Source of the DNA: Myxococcus xanthus
GTDB taxonomy: Bacteria; Myxococcota; Myxococcia; Myxococcales; Myxococcaceae
DNA: 64,000 nt
Direction: 5' to 3'
Assembly (NCBI RefSeq): GCF_900106535.1
Contig: NZ_FNOH01000004.1
Coordinates: 434,001 to 498,000, forward strand
The notes beneath the pieces are model-generated. The model saw only the letters and a program-made list of their open reading frames with translations, searched no databases and had not been told where the DNA came from. Made by a program: the position numbers and the translations under genes. Shown here one piece after another: positions 15,586 to 23,136 of the stretch; within the stretch, counting starts at the first letter, position 1; every line of letters starts with the position of its first letter.

Positions 15586-16152
15586 TTAGCGGACGTTGCT
15601 GATGGAGTTCTTGATCGTATCGTTCCGCGACTTCATCACGTTCGAGATCGCGGTGAAAGTCTGCGATTCCTGCTGAATGGCGGCCTGCAGGTTCAGGAGC
15701 TTGGAGTTCTCCTCGGCCATCTTGTTCAGCGAGAAGTTGCCGTTGACGGTGTCCGTGGTGCTGCCGCTGCCCTGCGCACCCAGACCCAGCGGCGAGCCGG
15801 AGCCAGCCACCGCGCCACCCAGACCGCCCGCGACGACACCGCCGCCGGCCGGCGCCACCGCGCCGCCCAGGTTGCCCGCCACCGCGGTGTTCATCACGCC
15901 CGCGTACGGCGCGCCCATGCCCGAGCCACCCGTCGAGGAGAACGTGTGCATCGAGGAGACGGCGGCGGAGACGATCTGCCCGCCGGGGACCATGCCCGCC
16001 ATCGCGCCCACACCCGTGCCCACGGCGCTGGCGGCGCTGTTGAGACCATTGTGAAGCCGCGCGCCGAAACCGGTGTCCGGCGTCTGCCGCGCCGTCGTGA
16101 CGTTGGTCGAGAGACGAACGTTCGGGCCCATCATGTTGTCGATCTTCGCCAT
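15586..16152 (-). CDS. Candidate needle/filament subunit (SctF-like) with long Gly/Ala-rich extension
   Basis: A 188-residue protein with a clear Shine-Dalgarno (GGAGG, five bases before ATG 16152). The middle (residues 40-135) is Gly/Ala/Val-rich. The last 48 residues form a polar helix (NKMAEENSKLLNLQAAIQQE, then FTAISNVMKSRNDTIKNSIS and NVR). This helix, its end and its position before a TPR chaperone recall T3SS needle and rod proteins, which polymerise through a C-terminal helix. Known needle subunits are only about 80 residues, so the extension is unusual. A filament or secreted cap protein is an alternative. A sigma-28-type -10 box lies about 70 bases upstream. Confidence 0.6.
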   Translation of the reverse strand: MAKIDNMMGPNVRLSTNVTTARQTPDTGFGARLHNGLNSAASAVGTGVGAMAGMVPGGQIVSAAVSSMHTFSSTGGSGMGAPYAGVMNTAVAGNLGGAVAPAGGGVVAGGLGGAVAGSGSPLGLGAQGSGSTTDTVNGNFSLNKMAEENSKLLNLQAAIQQESQTFTAISNVMKSRNDTIKNSISNVR

Positions 16153-16222
16153 TGCTTCCTCCAGGCGCTGCTTTCAGCGGAAAGGTCAGAGATCATCGAT
16201 GCTCAGGATGCTCTCACTTGCA

Positions 16223-16249
16223 TTATCGGCGGGGGGCCTCGCCGGTTGC
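16223..16249 (-). promoter_or_regulatory. Sigma-28-like promoter before the needle-like gene
   Basis: Read on the minus strand, bases 16230-16223 are GCCGATAA, identical to the FliA (sigma-28) -10 consensus. At the usual 15-base spacing the -35 is GCAA (16249-16246), a weak match to TAAA. Transcription would start near 16216 and give a leader of about 64 bases before the ATG at 16152. The presence of a FliA-like gene three genes downstream makes this a plausible autoregulatory target. Confidence 0.5.
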
Positions 16250-16290
16250 CTAACCCCGGAAAAAAAGAGTCTCCCGGGGAAAAACCACCG

Positions 16291-16566
16291 TCATTTCCGA
16301 CCCTTGCCACCCTTCGATTCGGCGATCAGCCGCTCGCGGGTCTCCACCAGCATCTCCAGCAGCTCCTCCGCGCGGCCAATGGCGGCCTGGGCCTTCTTGC
16401 CCTGCTCCACCTTGGGGCCCTTGAGTTCGGTGAGGCCCGTCTTCACCCCATCGAAGAAGCCACGGACCTCTTCCACGGAGGCCGCCTCGAGCAGTGACTC
16501 GATGGCGGGAAACGAGGGCGCGGGGAGGTCCTGCGCGGTCTGGGACGGCTTGGCGGTCGGGGGCAT
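16291..16566 (-). CDS. Small helical T3SS-locus protein (possible SctE-like co-chaperone)
   Basis: A 91-residue protein from ATG 16566, with AGGAG 12 bases upstream; a GTG at 16593 lacks any Shine-Dalgarno. After 20 disordered residues it is two charged helices (IESLLEAASVEEVRGFFDGV; KKAQAAIGRAEELLEMLVET) ending in a Lys/Gly tail. Its size, helical hairpin shape and position two genes before the TPR protein recall YscE-type needle co-chaperones, but sequence gives no firm link. It is the most upstream gene of the cluster in the window. Confidence 0.55.
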   Translation of the reverse strand: MPPTAKPSQTAQDLPAPSFPAIESLLEAASVEEVRGFFDGVKTGLTELKGPKVEQGKKAQAAIGRAEELLEMLVETRERLIAESKGGKGRK

Positions 16567-16836
16567 TGCGGAGACGGTCTCCTGTCGGGCCACCGGCCGG
16601 GCTGGCCAGTGGGCGCTGGGCCCCCGACGGTAAGGGAAAAGCCCCGCTTCCTACAAGGCGCTCCCCTCTTCCCCGGATGCGCGCGGCCCCCGAACCACCG
16701 GCCGGAGAGCGAACGGCCATTCCAGCAGGGGGGTGAGCAAGCCCTGTCCGGTTCCACGCGCGCACCTAGCTTCTCTCCAACGGGGGACGTCGCGTCGCCG
16801 CCCCCGCCCACTCACAACAACCACAGGAGAACCTCC
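16567..16836. other. Divergent intergenic region of 270 bp
   Basis: It separates the most upstream T3SS-cluster gene (minus) from the exported-protein gene (plus) and so should hold promoters for both. I see the Shine-Dalgarno AGGAGAACC before 16837 but no confident -35/-10 pair, sigma-28 box, or sigma-54 GG/GC element. There is no credible coding frame. Confidence 0.6.
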
Positions 16837-17451
16837 ATGAAGAAGCTCGTTGGCGTCTTCGCCACCATCGCCATGCTCGGAACGGGTACCGCCCTGGCCA
16901 ACAACGACGGGAACAAGCCGAAGGACTCCTCGGCGGCCCAGGGTGGCTCGGGCCAGGTGGGGCAGAGCGAAATCCAGCAGGACACCACCATCGGACGCGG
17001 GACGACCACCACGCCCACTGCGCCGGGCCAGGGCGGCTCCGGCACCATGGGCCAGAAGGCCCCCATGGGCCAGAAGGAGCTCAACGGCCGCGTGGTGAAG
17101 GCGGAGAGCGACAAGATCTTCGTCGACATGCATGGCGCGGTGGTCCCCCTGGAGGTCGACCGCAGCACCCGATTCAGCGACCCGACCCTGAAGAAGGCCA
17201 AGGACCTGCGCCCCGGCCAGGAGATTCGCGCCAGCTACGAGGTGAAGGAGACCAAGAACGTCGCCAAGAGCATCTCCCTCTCGGGGACGGGTGGCGCGGG
17301 TGACCCGACGCTGACGCCGGACTCGTCCATCAACCAGGACAACAACAAGGGCGGCTCCGGCATGGAGCAGCACGAGGGCACCGGTGGCGCGGGCGACAGC
17401 AGCACCATGAACCCGGACACGGGCTCCAATACCTCGCCCGACACGTACTGA
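16837..17451 (+). CDS. Exported Gly-rich protein of unknown function
   Basis: A 204-residue protein starting at ATG 16837 with AGGAG upstream. Residues 1-20 are a standard signal peptide (MKKLVGVFATIAMLGTGTALA). The mature protein has two flexible Gly/Ser/Thr/Gln-rich parts flanking a compact beta-like segment at about residues 85-150. That segment contains LNGRVVKAESDKIFVDMHGA and LRPGQEIRASYEVKETKNVA, which looks like a small OB/SH3-type barrel of the sort seen in periplasmic proteins. It contains short near-repeats of GTGGAGD. No homologue is recognised. It points away from the T3SS and ends before a terminator-like hairpin, so it is probably a single-gene unit. Confidence 0.85.
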   Translation: MKKLVGVFATIAMLGTGTALANNDGNKPKDSSAAQGGSGQVGQSEIQQDTTIGRGTTTTPTAPGQGGSGTMGQKAPMGQKELNGRVVKAESDKIFVDMHGAVVPLEVDRSTRFSDPTLKKAKDLRPGQEIRASYEVKETKNVAKSISLSGTGGAGDPTLTPDSSINQDNNKGGSGMEQHEGTGGAGDSSTMNPDTGSNTSPDTY

Positions 17452-17499
17452 TGACACACCCTTGGGCATGTCAGACCTGCACCCCATGAAGGGGATTTC

Positions 17500-17532
17500 G
17501 GGGCCCGCAGCCGCGAGTCGGCTGTGGGCCCC
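17500..17532. terminator. Hairpin terminator after the exported Gly-rich protein
   Basis: Arms GGGGCCCGCAGCC (17500-17512) and GGCTGTGGGCCCC (17520-17532) pair over 13 bases with one G-U, leaving a 7-base loop. It lies 48 bases past the stop at 17451. There is no T-run, which is common for GC-rich terminators. Confidence 0.55.
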
Positions 17533-17584
17533 GCGCCATGGGACGTGCGCATGGAGGATTCGCCTCACCCTCCACTCCGTACAG

Positions 17585-17626
17585 TTCATTCAGTATTGAC
17601 TGAACGAAACCCCGCCGCCTAAAAGC
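17585..17626 (+). promoter_or_regulatory. Promoter with overlapping palindromic operator for the GbsR-ABC export operon
   Basis: A -35 TTGACT (17597-17602) and -10 TAAAAG (17621-17626) are separated by 18 bases. The palindrome TTCAGTATTGACTGAA (17590-17605, 6-base arms) covers the -35. A second nested pair, GTTCA (17585-17589) and TGAAC (17602-17606), uses part of the same bases. MarR/GbsR-family dimers bind palindromes of this size and usually repress their own operon, and the first gene downstream is such a regulator. Binding here would block RNA polymerase. Confidence 0.6.
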
Positions 17627-17694
17627 CTGCCCGTCACCCCGGCTGCCGTGCGCTCCGCACCGCGACGCCCAGCCGGCGAGGCGTGGAGACAGGC

Positions 17695-18192
17695 ATGGTG
17701 GAACTGGAAGCCGCCGAACGTCGCTTCATCGAATCGATGGGGCTGTACTTCGAGCGGCGGGGGGGCACGCGCATCGGCGGGCGCATCTACGCGCTGTTGA
17801 TGCTTGCGGGCAAACCCCTGTCGAACAAGCGCATCGCCATGCTGCTCAACGTGAGCGCGGCGTCGGTGTCCACCAACCTGCGAGCCTGCACGGACATGGG
17901 CCTGGTGGAACCCGCCAGCGTTCCGGGGGACCGGCAGCACTACTACGTCATCCATTCACAGGGCTGGGAAGGCAAGCTGCGCGTCGCCGAGGAGTCCCTG
18001 AGCGCCTTCGGCCGCCTCTGCTCCGAGGCCCTCGCGGTTCCGCGTCTCGCAGGAAATCGCAGCTTGCGAGAGGCTTCTGCTTTCTGTGATTTCTACAAGG
18101 CTGAGCTCACAGGCATCGCCGAGCGGTGGCGCGCAGCGAATGCCCCCCGTCCGCCACGCCCCGTCAAGACTTCGAAAGGACGTACCGCATGA
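17695..18192 (+). CDS. GbsR/MarR-family transcriptional regulator
   Basis: A 165-residue protein from ATG 17695 (Shine-Dalgarno GGAG, six bases upstream). It has a winged helix-turn-helix at about residues 15-90: GGRIYALLMLAGKPLSNKRI, then AMLLNVSAASVSTNLRAC as recognition helix and GDRQHYYVI as wing. This is the GbsR branch of the MarR superfamily. A helical dimerisation region follows. It is the first gene of the operon and overlaps the ATPase start by the ATGA arrangement. Likely an autorepressor that senses a substrate of the transporter; the ligand is unknown. Confidence 0.88.
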   Translation: MVELEAAERRFIESMGLYFERRGGTRIGGRIYALLMLAGKPLSNKRIAMLLNVSAASVSTNLRACTDMGLVEPASVPGDRQHYYVIHSQGWEGKLRVAEESLSAFGRLCSEALAVPRLAGNRSLREASAFCDFYKAELTGIAERWRAANAPRPPRPVKTSKGRTA

Positions 18193-18932
18193 ATCCCACC
18201 GCTTCGCAGTCCTCCATCGTCTCCATCACGAACGTGACCAAGGACTACACCCTGGGGAAGGTGGTGGTCCCGGCGCTCCGGGGCGTGGACCTGGAGGTCC
18301 ATGCCGGTGAGTTCATCTCCATCGCCGGACCCTCCGGCAGCGGCAAGACGACGCTGCTCAACCTCATCGGGTGCGTGGACACCGCCACCGGAGGTGTGGT
18401 CCGGGTGGCCGGGCAGGACACCAAGCAGCTCACGGAGCGCCAGCTCACGAACCTGCGCCTCAACACCATTGGCTTCATCTTCCAGAGCTTCAACCTGGTG
18501 CAGGTGCTCAGCGTCTTCCAGAACGTGGAGTTTCCGCTGCTCCTCCAGCGAAAGCTGGACAAGGCCCAGCGCCGTGAGCGGGTGATGCAACTCTTGGAGC
18601 AGGTGGGCCTGGCAAGCCACGCCAAGCACCGGCCCAACGAGCTGTCCGGAGGCCAGCGCCAGCGCGTGGCCGTGGCGCGCGCGCTCGTTACGCGGCCCCA
18701 GTTGGTGCTCGCGGACGAGCCCACGGCCAACCTGGACTCGGTGACGGGCCAGAACATCATCGACCTGATGAAGGAACTCAACCAGAAGGAGGGCACCACC
18801 TTCATCTTCTCCACTCACGACGCGAAGGTGATGAGCCACGCCAACGCGGTGGTGCGGCTGGCGGACGGCAAGTTCCTGGACCGCATCAGCGCCGCCGAGG
18901 CCAGCCGCGCCATGGCCTCTGGAGGCCACTGA
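18189..18932 (+). CDS. ABC transporter ATPase, LolD/MacB type
   Basis: A 247-residue ATPase. Walker A GPSGSGKT is at about residues 47-54, the signature is LSGGQRQRVAVARAL, and Walker B is LVLADEPTANLDS. The LolD/MacB/FtsE subfamily is indicated by NTIGFIFQSFNLVQVLSVFQ around the Q-loop. It powers the two FtsX-type permeases that follow. It overlaps the regulator by four bases and the first permease starts two bases after its stop. Confidence 0.96.
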   Translation: MNPTASQSSIVSITNVTKDYTLGKVVVPALRGVDLEVHAGEFISIAGPSGSGKTTLLNLIGCVDTATGGVVRVAGQDTKQLTERQLTNLRLNTIGFIFQSFNLVQVLSVFQNVEFPLLLQRKLDKAQRRERVMQLLEQVGLASHAKHRPNELSGGQRQRVAVARALVTRPQLVLADEPTANLDSVTGQNIIDLMKELNQKEGTTFIFSTHDAKVMSHANAVVRLADGKFLDRISAAEASRAMASGGH

Positions 18933-18934
18933 CC

Positions 18935-21043
18935 ATGGGACAACTCCGTTTGCTGCTGCAGGTAGCCTTCCGCAACCTGTTCTCCAGCAAGATCAACCTG
19001 CTCATCGGCGGCATCATCTTCTTCGGCACCCTGCTCGTGGTGGTGGGCGGAGCGCTGATGGACAGCATGGACAGCGCGATGAGCCGCAGCATCATCGGCA
19101 GCGTCGCGGGCCACATCCAGGTCTACTCGGATGACTCCAAGGACCCGCTGGCCCTCTACGGCAGCATGAGCGGCGAGCCGGACCTGGCCGCGCTGGACGA
19201 CTTCAGCCAACTCCGGCCCTTCCTGGAGAAGCACCCCAACGTGAAGACGGTGGTGCCCCTGGGCACCAGCGGCGCCATCGTCACCTCCGGCAACACGGTG
19301 GACCTGACGCTGTCGAACCTGCGCGCGCTCTACAAGAAGCGCGACGAGGCCGGTGAGACGCCCGAGCTGCGGGAGAGCATCGACAGCGTCAAGGGGCACG
19401 TGCGGCAGATGGTCGACCTGATGGCCGACCAGACGGCCAAGAGCGAGCAGGAGCTGGGCGGCGCCCAGAAGGACCCCGCGGAGGTGGAAGCACTCGCCCG
19501 GGCGCGCACGGACGCGTTCTGGGACGCCTTCGAGGAGGCCCCGTACACCGCGCTGGAGCTGTTGGAGAACCGCATCGCCCCACAGATTCCGGACGGGGAC
19601 ATGCTGGAGCTGCGCTACGCCGGCACGGACCTGGACGCGTTCCAGCGCACCTTCGACCGCATGGAGATCGTGGACGGACAGCCGGTGCCCACCGGGCAGC
19701 GAGGCATGCTGCTGTCCAAGTTCTTCTACGAAGAGTTCCTCAAGATGAAGTCGGCGCTCCGGCTGGACCACATCAAGCAGGAGCGGGACCTCAACCAGAA
19801 GGCCATCGCCACCGACCCGGACCTGCAGCGCTGGGTGAAGGAGAACCAGACGCAGACGCGGGAAATCATCTTCCAGTTGGACCCCGTCAAGACGCGGAAG
19901 ATGGTGGAGCGGCTGCAGAAGCTGCTGGGCAGCCAGGAGCCCGCGCTGGACAAGCTGCTGACGCAGTTCTTCACCACCGACGACGCCAACTTCGACACCC
20001 GCTACGCCCAGTTCTACTCGGAGCTGGCACCGCTGCTGGAGCTCTACCGGCTGCGCATGGGGGACGTGCTCACCATCACCGCCTTCACGCGCACCGGCTA
20101 CATGCAGAGCGTCAACGTGAAGGTCTACGGCACCTACCAGTTCAAGGGCCTGGAGAAGTCCGCCATGGCCGGCGCGCTGAGCCTGATGGACCTGATGTCG
20201 TTCCGGGACCTGTACGGGTACCTCACCGCGGACAAGAAGGCGGAGCTGGCGGAAATCCAGAAGCAGAGCGGCCTGGAAGCCCTCAGCCGGGACGAGGCCG
20301 AGGAGGCCCTCTTCGGTGAGGCCAGCGACAACGAGTTGGTGGCCGAGGCCACGTCCAGCGACGTGGACGACCAGGCCGCCTTCACCGGAGACCAGGGGGC
20401 GCTCACGCGTGAGAACCTGCTCCAGCGCGTCTACACCCAGCAGGAAATCGAGCAAGGCGTGGCCCTGAGCGCGGCGGTGATGCTCAAGGACCCGGAGCTG
20501 CTGGAACAGACGATGGTGGAGCTGCGGCAGGCGGCGAAGGATGCGGGCCTGAAGCTGCGCGTGGTGTCCTGGCAGGAGGCGGCGGGCATCATCGGGCAGT
20601 TCGTGCTGCTCGGGAAGCTGGTGCTCTACTTCGCCGTCTTCATCATCTTCGTGGTGGCACTGGTCATCATCAACAACGCCATGATGATGGCCACCATGCA
20701 GCGCGTGCGCGAGGTGGGAACGATGCGGGCCATTGGCGCGCAGCGCTCCTTCATCCTGGGCATGGTGCTGGTGGAGACGCTGGTGCTGGGGCTCGTGTTC
20801 GGCTCGGCCGGCTCACTGGTGGGCAGCGGCATCATGGCCCTGCTCAACAGCGCTGGCATCCCCGCGGGCAACGAAGCGCTCTACTTCTTCTTCTCCGGCC
20901 CCCGGCTGTTCCCCACGCTGAGCGCCAGCAACCTGGTGGCGGCGTTCGTGATCGTCCTGGGCGTCTCCGCCATCTCCACCCTCTATCCCGCGTTCCTCGC
21001 GACCCGGGTCTCGCCCCTCCAGGCGATGCAGACGGACGAGTGA
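18935..21043 (+). CDS. FtsX-type ABC permease with very large periplasmic domain
   Basis: A 702-residue protein. One N-terminal membrane segment (residues 22-44) and three C-terminal ones (about 560-690, with EVGTMRAIGAQRSFILGMVL between) show the FtsX/LolC/LolE fold. Between them is a periplasmic domain of some 500 residues, roughly twice that of LolC or MacB. It contains long charged helical parts, for example EIIFQLDPVKTRKMVERLQK. The final motif SPLQAMQTDE resembles the P.xAl ends of MacB-like permeases. It pairs with the 433-residue permease to make a heterodimeric transporter of the Lol/MacB class, which extracts lipoproteins or passes substrates to periplasmic carriers without crossing the membrane. 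Confidence 0.92.
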   Translation: MGQLRLLLQVAFRNLFSSKINLLIGGIIFFGTLLVVVGGALMDSMDSAMSRSIIGSVAGHIQVYSDDSKDPLALYGSMSGEPDLAALDDFSQLRPFLEKHPNVKTVVPLGTSGAIVTSGNTVDLTLSNLRALYKKRDEAGETPELRESIDSVKGHVRQMVDLMADQTAKSEQELGGAQKDPAEVEALARARTDAFWDAFEEAPYTALELLENRIAPQIPDGDMLELRYAGTDLDAFQRTFDRMEIVDGQPVPTGQRGMLLSKFFYEEFLKMKSALRLDHIKQERDLNQKAIATDPDLQRWVKENQTQTREIIFQLDPVKTRKMVERLQKLLGSQEPALDKLLTQFFTTDDANFDTRYAQFYSELAPLLELYRLRMGDVLTITAFTRTGYMQSVNVKVYGTYQFKGLEKSAMAGALSLMDLMSFRDLYGYLTADKKAELAEIQKQSGLEALSRDEAEEALFGEASDNELVAEATSSDVDDQAAFTGDQGALTRENLLQRVYTQQEIEQGVALSAAVMLKDPELLEQTMVELRQAAKDAGLKLRVVSWQEAAGIIGQFVLLGKLVLYFAVFIIFVVALVIINNAMMMATMQRVREVGTMRAIGAQRSFILGMVLVETLVLGLVFGSAGSLVGSGIMALLNSAGIPAGNEALYFFFSGPRLFPTLSASNLVAAFVIVLGVSAISTLYPAFLATRVSPLQAMQTDE

Positions 21044-21047
21044 GAAC

Positions 21048-22349
21048 ATGCTCCAGCTCTTCCTCATCGCATTCCGCAACCTCGGCACCCACCGCAGGCG
21101 CACCCTGCTGCTGGGCGGCGCCATCGCCAGCGTCACCGCGCTGCTCGTCATCCTCATGGGCCTGTCCACGGGCATGAAGGAGTCGATGCTCCGCTCCGCC
21201 ACCACGCTGTCCACCGGCCACGTCAACGTGGCCGGGTTCTACAAGGTGACGGCGGGCCAGGCGGCGCCGGTCGTCACCGGCTATCCGGCCATCCTGGAGC
21301 AGATCCGCAAGGACGTGCCGGAGCTGGACTTCGCCGTCCAGCGCGGCCGGGGCTGGCTCAAGGTCGTCAGTGAGACGTCCTCCATTCAGGTGGGCGTGGG
21401 CGGCATCGACATCCAGTCCGAGCCCGGCCTCCGTCAGGTGCTGCAGATTCGCGCGGGCTCGCTGGACGGCCTGGCCGAGTCCGGCACGGTGCTGCTCTTC
21501 GAGAAGCAGGCGAAGAAGCTCAACGTCCAGGTGGGCGAGTCCGTAACGCTGGCCGCCCAGACGCTGCGAGGCGCCAGCAACACGGTGGACGCGCGCGTGG
21601 TGGCCATCGCGGCCGACATGGGCATGCTGAGCGACTTCGGCATCTTCGTGCCGTCGGACACGCTGCGCTCGCTGTACCAGTTCAAGAGCGACACCGCGGG
21701 CGCGCTGCTGCTCTACCTGAAGGACATCCAGCATGTGCCAGCGGTGCAGGCGCGGCTGCGCCAGACGCTGACGGACGCGGGCCACACGGTGATGGACCAC
21801 GACCCGCGCGCGTTCTTCATGAAGTTCGAGACCGTCAACCGTGAGGCCTGGACGGGTCAGCGGCTGGACATCACGAACTGGGAGGACGAAATCTCCTTCA
21901 TCACCTGGACGCTCACCGCGCTCAACAGCCTCACCGGTGTGCTCATCTTCGTGCTGATGGTCATCATCGGCGTGGGCATCATGAACACGCTGTGGATCGC
22001 CATCCGGGAGCGCACCCGGGAGATTGGCACCCTGCGCGCCATTGGCATGCAGCGCACCCGCGTGCTGCTGATGTTCGTGTTCGAGGCGCTCCTGCTGGGC
22101 ATGCTGGGCACGCTGGCGGGCGCCAGCACCGGGTTGGTGCTGTGCCTGGCCGTCAATGCCATGGCCGTGCATGTCCCGGAGGTGGTGGCGGTCTTCATCA
22201 TGTCGGACACCTTGAATCTGGCCGTGCACCCCTCGTCCATCCTGGGTGCCATGGCCTTCATCACCGCGTGCACCACCGCCATCTCGCTCATTCCCTCCTT
22301 CCTCGCCGCGCGGCTCAAGCCGGTGACGGCGATGCACCACATCGGGTGA
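21048..22349 (+). CDS. FtsX-type ABC permease, LolC/LolE-like
   Basis: A 433-residue permease of normal LolC/LolE size. It has an N-terminal membrane segment (residues 20-45), a periplasmic domain with FtsX/MacB-PCD character, and three C-terminal segments with REIGTLRAIGMQRTRVLLMF. It begins four bases after the first permease stop. Together with the ATPase and the downstream LolA-like protein it makes a complete mini-Lol arrangement. Confidence 0.94.
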   Translation: MLQLFLIAFRNLGTHRRRTLLLGGAIASVTALLVILMGLSTGMKESMLRSATTLSTGHVNVAGFYKVTAGQAAPVVTGYPAILEQIRKDVPELDFAVQRGRGWLKVVSETSSIQVGVGGIDIQSEPGLRQVLQIRAGSLDGLAESGTVLLFEKQAKKLNVQVGESVTLAAQTLRGASNTVDARVVAIAADMGMLSDFGIFVPSDTLRSLYQFKSDTAGALLLYLKDIQHVPAVQARLRQTLTDAGHTVMDHDPRAFFMKFETVNREAWTGQRLDITNWEDEISFITWTLTALNSLTGVLIFVLMVIIGVGIMNTLWIAIRERTREIGTLRAIGMQRTRVLLMFVFEALLLGMLGTLAGASTGLVLCLAVNAMAVHVPEVVAVFIMSDTLNLAVHPSSILGAMAFITACTTAISLIPSFLAARLKPVTAMHHIG

Positions 22350-22353
22350 CCCT

Positions 22354-23136
22354 ATGAGCCTCAAGAACATGCTGTCCGCCGCGGCGCTGGCCGTGGCGCT
22401 GCTGTCCGCCCCGGCCGCCCTGGCCCTGGAGCAGGCCGAGCAGGTGAAGCTCCTGGCCACCATCGACGACCGCCAGCGAAACGGCGGCGACTACAAGGCG
22501 ATGGTGTACCTGGAGCAGAAGGAGAAGGGGAAGGCGGACCTCGTCTACGAGCTGGTCGTCTACCGCCGCGACGAGGACGACAAGCTGATGATGCTGTTCA
22601 CCAAGCCCAAGACGGAGGCGGGCAAGGGCTATCTGCGCCTGGACAAGAACCTCTGGAACTACGACCCCAACGTGGGCCGCTGGGAGCGCCGCACCGAGCG
22701 CGAGCGCATCGCGGGTACCGACAGCCGCCGCGCGGACTTCGACGAGTCGCGGCTGGCCGAGGAGTATGACCCGTCCTACGAGGGCGAGGCGAAGCTGGGC
22801 AAGTACACGGCCCACTTGATGACGCTGAAGGTCAAGCCCGGCGTGGACGTGGCCTACCCCGTCCTCAAGGTCTGGGTGGACAAGGCCTCCGGCAACATCC
22901 TCAAGCAGGAGGAATACGCCCTGTCCGGCCGGAAGATGCGCACGGCGCTCTACCCCCGCTGGAAGAAGATGTTCAGCGAGTCCAAGAAGGACGACGTCTG
23001 GATTCCGGAGGAGATGCGCATCTACGACGAAATCGAGAAGGGGAACTCCACCACCATCCTCGTCAAGACAGTGGACCTGCGTCCGCTGGAAGCCAACCTC
23101 TTCACCAAGGCGTGGCTCGAGAGCAAGAGCCGATGA
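22354..23136 (+). CDS. LolA-like outer-membrane lipoprotein-sorting family protein
   Basis: A 260-residue periplasmic protein. It has a signal peptide (residues 1-24, ending AALALE) and then a single LolA-like half-barrel domain with YKAMVYLEQKEKGKADLVYE and KTEAGKGYLRLDKNLWNYDP. The conserved late part is KASGNILKQEEYALSGRKMR. This family (annotated as outer membrane lipoprotein-sorting proteins) typically accompanies MacB/FtsX permeases and carries a lipid or lipoprotein across the periplasm. Its stop overlaps the start of the outer-membrane protein gene in an ATGA arrangement. Confidence 0.9.
   Translation: MSLKNMLSAAALAVALLSAPAALALEQAEQVKLLATIDDRQRNGGDYKAMVYLEQKEKGKADLVYELVVYRRDEDDKLMMLFTKPKTEAGKGYLRLDKNLWNYDPNVGRWERRTERERIAGTDSRRADFDESRLAEEYDPSYEGEAKLGKYTAHLMTLKVKPGVDVAYPVLKVWVDKASGNILKQEEYALSGRKMRTALYPRWKKMFSESKKDDVWIPEEMRIYDEIEKGNSTTILVKTVDLRPLEANLFTKAWLESKSR

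Noticed and set aside
16609-16836. N-terminal extension of the exported Gly-rich protein
   Set aside because: The upstream part has no ribosome site and would hide the signal peptide that starts at 16837.
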